From assembly GCA_002398405.1 (NCBI GenBank), contig DGYN01000009.1, positions 1 through 5,472 of the forward strand: 5,472 nt of DNA, read 5' to 3'. Under the pieces are notes generated by a model, which worked only from the letters and a program-made list of their open reading frames with translations, searched no databases and was not told the DNA's origin. Both the position numbers and the translations under genes were made by a program. The DNA is from Caulobacteraceae bacterium UBA5005. Its GTDB lineage: Bacteria > Pseudomonadota > Alphaproteobacteria > Caulobacterales > Caulobacteraceae. Each line of letters begins with the position of its first letter. The stretch's first letter is position 1. Positions 4,390-5,472 of this stretch are shown here, one piece after another.

Positions 4390-5472
4390 TTAGGCGGGCT
4401 CCGGTTCCGGGCCGTGGGTTAGCGGCACGGCGACGGACGGTCCAGAGGGCTTCTTGTCCTCGGGCTTTTCGCGGACGGGCTTCCTGCCCAGCATGACCTC
4501 TTTGATCTCATCGCCCGACAGGGTCTCAAACTCGAGCAGGGCCTTGGCCAGGAGGTGCAGTTTCTTGAGGTCGCGGGTGAGGATGCGGCGCGCCTCGTCC
4601 TCCCCGTATTTCACCAGGCGGCGGACTTCCGAGTCGATCTTCTGGGCCGTGGCTTCCGACACGTTCTGAGTGCGGGCGACCGAGTGGCCGAGGAAGACCT
4701 CGTCCTGGTTGTCGCCGTAGGAGACGGTGCCCAGCTCATCGGAATAGCCCCAGCGGGTGACCATGTTGCGGGCCAGGTCGGTGGCCGCCTTGATGTCCGA
4801 GGAGGCCCCCGAGGTGACCTTTTCCTTGCCGAAGATCAGCTCCTCGGCGACGCGGCCGGCCATCATGATCGCCAGGCGCGAGGTCATCTGGGTGAAGTCC
4901 ATGGAATAGCGGTCGCCCTCAGGCAGCTGCATGACCATGCCCAGCGCCCGGCCGCGCGGAATGATCGTCGCCTTGTGCACCGGGTCGGCCGAGGGCACGG
5001 CCAGGGCTACCAGGGCGTGGCCGCCCTCGTGATAGGCGGTGTTCTTCTTTTCCTGCTCGGACATGACGAGGCTGCGGCGTTCGGCGCCCATCATCACCTT
5101 GTCCTTGGCGTCTTCGAAGTCCGGCTGGGTGACCATGCGGCGGTTCTTGCGCGCCGCCATAAGGGCCGCCTCGTTGACGAGGTTGGCGAGATCCGCGCCG
5201 GAGAAGCCAGGCGTGCCGCGGGCGATGGTGCGCACATCGACATTGGCGGCCAGCGGCACATTGCGCATGTGAACGCGGAGAATCTTTTCGCGGCCCAGAA
5301 CGTCCGGGTTGGGCACCACCACCTGGCGGTCGAAACGGCCGGGCCGCAGCAGGGCGGGATCGAGCACGTCGGGGCGGTTGGTGGCGGCGATGAGGATGAT
5401 GCCCTCATTGCTCTCGAAGCCGTCCATCTCGACCAGCAGCTGGTTGAGGGTCTGTTCGCGCTCGTCGTTGCC
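4390..5472 (-). CDS. ftsH: FtsH, ATP-dependent membrane zinc metalloprotease (C-terminal 360 residues; N-terminus beyond the window)
   Basis: FtsH is a hexameric inner-membrane AAA+ protease that removes misfolded membrane proteins and short-lived regulators; in Caulobacter it is linked to development and heat-shock control. The frame is open to the window edge. It reads GNDEREQTLNQLLVEMDGFE, the region just after Walker B, so the Met at 5427 is internal. Next come the second region of homology, TNRPDVLDPALLRPGRFDR, with both arginine fingers, and the AAA lid GTPGFSGADLANLVNEAA. The protease zinc motif HEGGH lies at 5017-5031, and SGASSDIKAATDLARNMVT carries the likely third zinc ligand Asp. 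The C-terminus ends in a charged, Pro-rich tail of about 30 residues, probably disordered. Transmembrane segments, Walker A and Walker B are outside the window. No terminator separates it from the VOC gene 21 bases downstream, implying co-transcription with folP. Confidence 0.98.
   Translation of the reverse strand, partial: GNDEREQTLNQLLVEMDGFESNEGIILIAATNRPDVLDPALLRPGRFDRQVVVPNPDVLGREKILRVHMRNVPLAANVDVRTIARGTPGFSGADLANLVNEAALMAARKNRRMVTQPDFEDAKDKVMMGAERRSLVMSEQEKKNTAYHEGGHALVALAVPSADPVHKATIIPRGRALGMVMQLPEGDRYSMDFTQMTSRLAIMMAGRVAEELIFGKEKVTSGASSDIKAATDLARNMVTRWGYSDELGTVSYGDNQDEVFLGHSVARTQNVSEATAQKIDSEVRRLVKYGEDEARRILTRDLKKLHLLAKALLEFETLSGDEIKEVMLGRKPVREKPEDKKPSGPSVAVPLTHGPEPEPA

Noticed and set aside
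4371..4397. CCGCC/GGCGG inverted repeat and CCCTTAG direct repeat between ftsH and the VOC gene
   Set aside because: The stem is five base pairs with mismatched inner bases and no T-run, and it contains the VOC ribosome-binding site and the ftsH stop. It is more likely chance than a terminator.

Overview
The window reads as a chromosomal segment from an alphaproteobacterium, most likely a member of the Caulobacterales (Caulobacter, Phenylobacterium or Brevundimonas type). The grounds are high GC by eye, alphaproteobacterial-type FtsH and FolP sequences, a small secreted protein of a kind familiar from Caulobacter and sphingomonads, and interspersed palindromic repeats of the CTTCGACAAGCTCAGGATGAG and GGGGACAGTT types. 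The taxonomic call is an inference from sequence style, not a database result.

Left part (1-707, plus strand). The window opens inside the 3' end of a receiver domain, probably the C-terminus of a hybrid histidine kinase. A 132-base gap follows, then a complete gene for a small exported, highly charged protein with two related helix repeats and a Gly/Tyr-rich tail. This gene converges on the next one with only 6 bases between the stop codons.

Right part (714-5472, all minus strand). In transcription order, right to left, it holds: the 3' two-thirds of ftsH (membrane AAA+ protease, cut by the window edge); a VOC/glyoxalase-fold protein; folP (dihydropteroate synthase); a 101-bp nested palindromic repeat; thiD (HMP/HMP-P kinase); a DUF925-type nucleotidyltransferase; a second palindromic repeat of a different family; and a PhzF-family isomerase. 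ftsH, VOC and folP are tightly packed (21-nt gap, then an ATGA overlap) and look like one operon. thiD and the nucleotidyltransferase are joined by a TGATG overlap and look like a coupled pair. The PhzF gene is separated by a terminator-like hairpin and has its own candidate promoter and operator.

Metabolically, folP (folate) and thiD (thiamine) are cofactor genes beside the quality-control protease ftsH, a variant of the common proteobacterial ftsH-folP linkage. I see no defence system, prophage, CRISPR array, RNA gene or clear novel multi-gene system. The most notable non-coding structures are the two REP-like doublets. One of them supplies the last codons and the stop of folP. Together the two doublets bracket the thiD-nucleotidyltransferase pair.
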